This document shows, piece after piece, positions 24,114 through 24,697 of a DNA stretch of 24,697 nucleotides; positions within the stretch are counted from its first letter, which is position 1, and the number at the start of each line of letters is the position of its first letter. The DNA comes from Lachnospiraceae bacterium (GTDB taxonomy: Bacteria; Bacillota_A; Clostridia; Lachnospirales; Lachnospiraceae), in NCBI GenBank assembly GCA_017621115.1, contig JAGATU010000072.1:1-24697 (forward strand). Reading direction: 5' to 3'. The position numbers and the translations under genes are program-made. Below the pieces are notes generated by a model. The model was not told the DNA's origin. It saw nothing but the letters and a program-made list of their open reading frames with translations, and searched no databases.

Positions 24114-24697
24114 ATGAGCAAAAAAGAATCTTTAAAACGATTGATAATATTGTGTATGTCCTTTGCGGGAATTTTGATACAGACGGTTATTTATGCGTAT
24201 ACATGGCTGGAAGTTTACCATATGAAACTGGCATGGCATAACCGTTTTACATTCAAGGGTCATATACTTATGATTTTTGTATATTTTGTGTTGATTCTGT
24301 TTTTCTCAACCACCTATGGGGGATTGAAAGTTGGATATTTGAAACCATTGGATGTGTATTTTTCGCAGGTGTTTGCAATAGTATGCGTCGGTATTATTTC
24401 CTATTTCCAGATTTCACTTATGGAAATACGTCTTGTCAGAGGCAAGCCGATGGTGGCAATGGTACTGATTCAGTTGGTGGTTGCAGCTGTATGGACATTT
24501 CTTTGTAATCGGTGTTACAGAGGATTTTTCCCGCCTAGAAAATTATTGTTGATTTATGGGGATCATCCGATTGAAGACATCCTGATGAAATTCGGAAGCC
24601 GTAAAGACAAGTACCGTATTGAAGAATGCGTGCATATGAATGTCGGTACGGATGCATTAATAGATAAAGCAATTGGCAGCAGCTATGACGGCGTTGT
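24114..24697 (+). CDS. Polyprenyl-phosphate sugar phosphotransferase, N-terminal part (cut by window end)
   Basis: An open frame starts at ATG 24114 (AGGAAAGG about 10 bases upstream) and runs off the window after 194 codons. Four hydrophobic segments (about residues 8-28, 50-66, 84-102 and 114-132) are followed by RKLLLIYGDHPIEDILMKF, which opens a nucleotide-binding-like cytoplasmic domain. This is the layout of WbaP/CpsE-type priming enzymes, which transfer sugar-1-phosphate to undecaprenyl phosphate to begin a polysaccharide repeat unit. The catalytic C-terminal domain is beyond the window, so the assignment rests on the N-terminal layout and on the glycosyltransferase genes before it. 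Confidence 0.75.
   Translation, partial: MSKKESLKRLIILCMSFAGILIQTVIYAYTWLEVYHMKLAWHNRFTFKGHILMIFVYFVLILFFSTTYGGLKVGYLKPLDVYFSQVFAIVCVGIISYFQISLMEIRLVRGKPMVAMVLIQLVVAAVWTFLCNRCYRGFFPPRKLLLIYGDHPIEDILMKFGSRKDKYRIEECVHMNVGTDALIDKAIGSSYDGV

Noticed and set aside
1..24697. CRISPR array, tRNA or rRNA genes
   Set aside because: No regularly spaced direct repeats were seen, and no cloverleaf or rRNA-like stretch was recognised by eye on either strand.

Overview
The window looks like chromosomal DNA of a motile clostridial Firmicute, most likely Lachnospiraceae. Four things point there: strong AGGAGG-type ribosome sites, a low-to-medium G+C content, a Bacillus/Clostridia-type gene order (mbl-flhO-flhP, comFC-yvyF, cdaA-cdaR-glmM), and a Spo0A-type DNA-binding domain. 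All coding genes except one are on the + strand. I saw no rRNA, tRNA, CRISPR array or transposase gene.

Region 1 (1-3110): an MreB/Mbl actin homologue, two flagellar rod/hook-family proteins and a rod-binding (FlgJ N-terminal type) protein, closed by a terminator. Region 2 (3128-11469): a long co-directional run of recD2, comF, a YvyF-like flagellar-region gene, two unrecognised membrane proteins, and the cdaA-cdaR-glmM set. The last three link c-di-AMP synthesis to the amino-sugar precursor of peptidoglycan. Region 3 (11479-13641): HPr with its own promoter and terminator, then a long-form 2-isopropylmalate synthase that converges on a DUF3048 lipoprotein gene through a shared bidirectional terminator.

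Region 4 (14899-19455): a divergent promoter region, an RmlD-like reductase, an MscL channel with a C-terminal zinc ribbon, then gmd, a GDP-fucose synthase gene and manC. These last three give the path from mannose-1-phosphate to GDP-L-fucose. Region 5 (19411-20053): a gene-free imperfect inverted repeat of about 640 bp. It has a perfect 32-bp-arm palindrome at its centre, nearly identical 65-bp GC-rich blocks near its ends, and a left end lying inside the last codons of manC. This is the most unusual part of the window.

Region 6 (20096-24697): a free-standing Spo0A C-terminal-type DNA-binding protein, a pair of overlapping membrane genes that may be one split protein, a GtrB/DPM1-like membrane glycosyltransferase, a second GT2 enzyme, and the start of a polyprenyl-phosphate sugar phosphotransferase cut by the window end. 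Regions 4 and 6 together look like a surface polysaccharide locus: nucleotide-sugar supply first, then lipid-linked assembly, with the repeat and a possible regulator between them.
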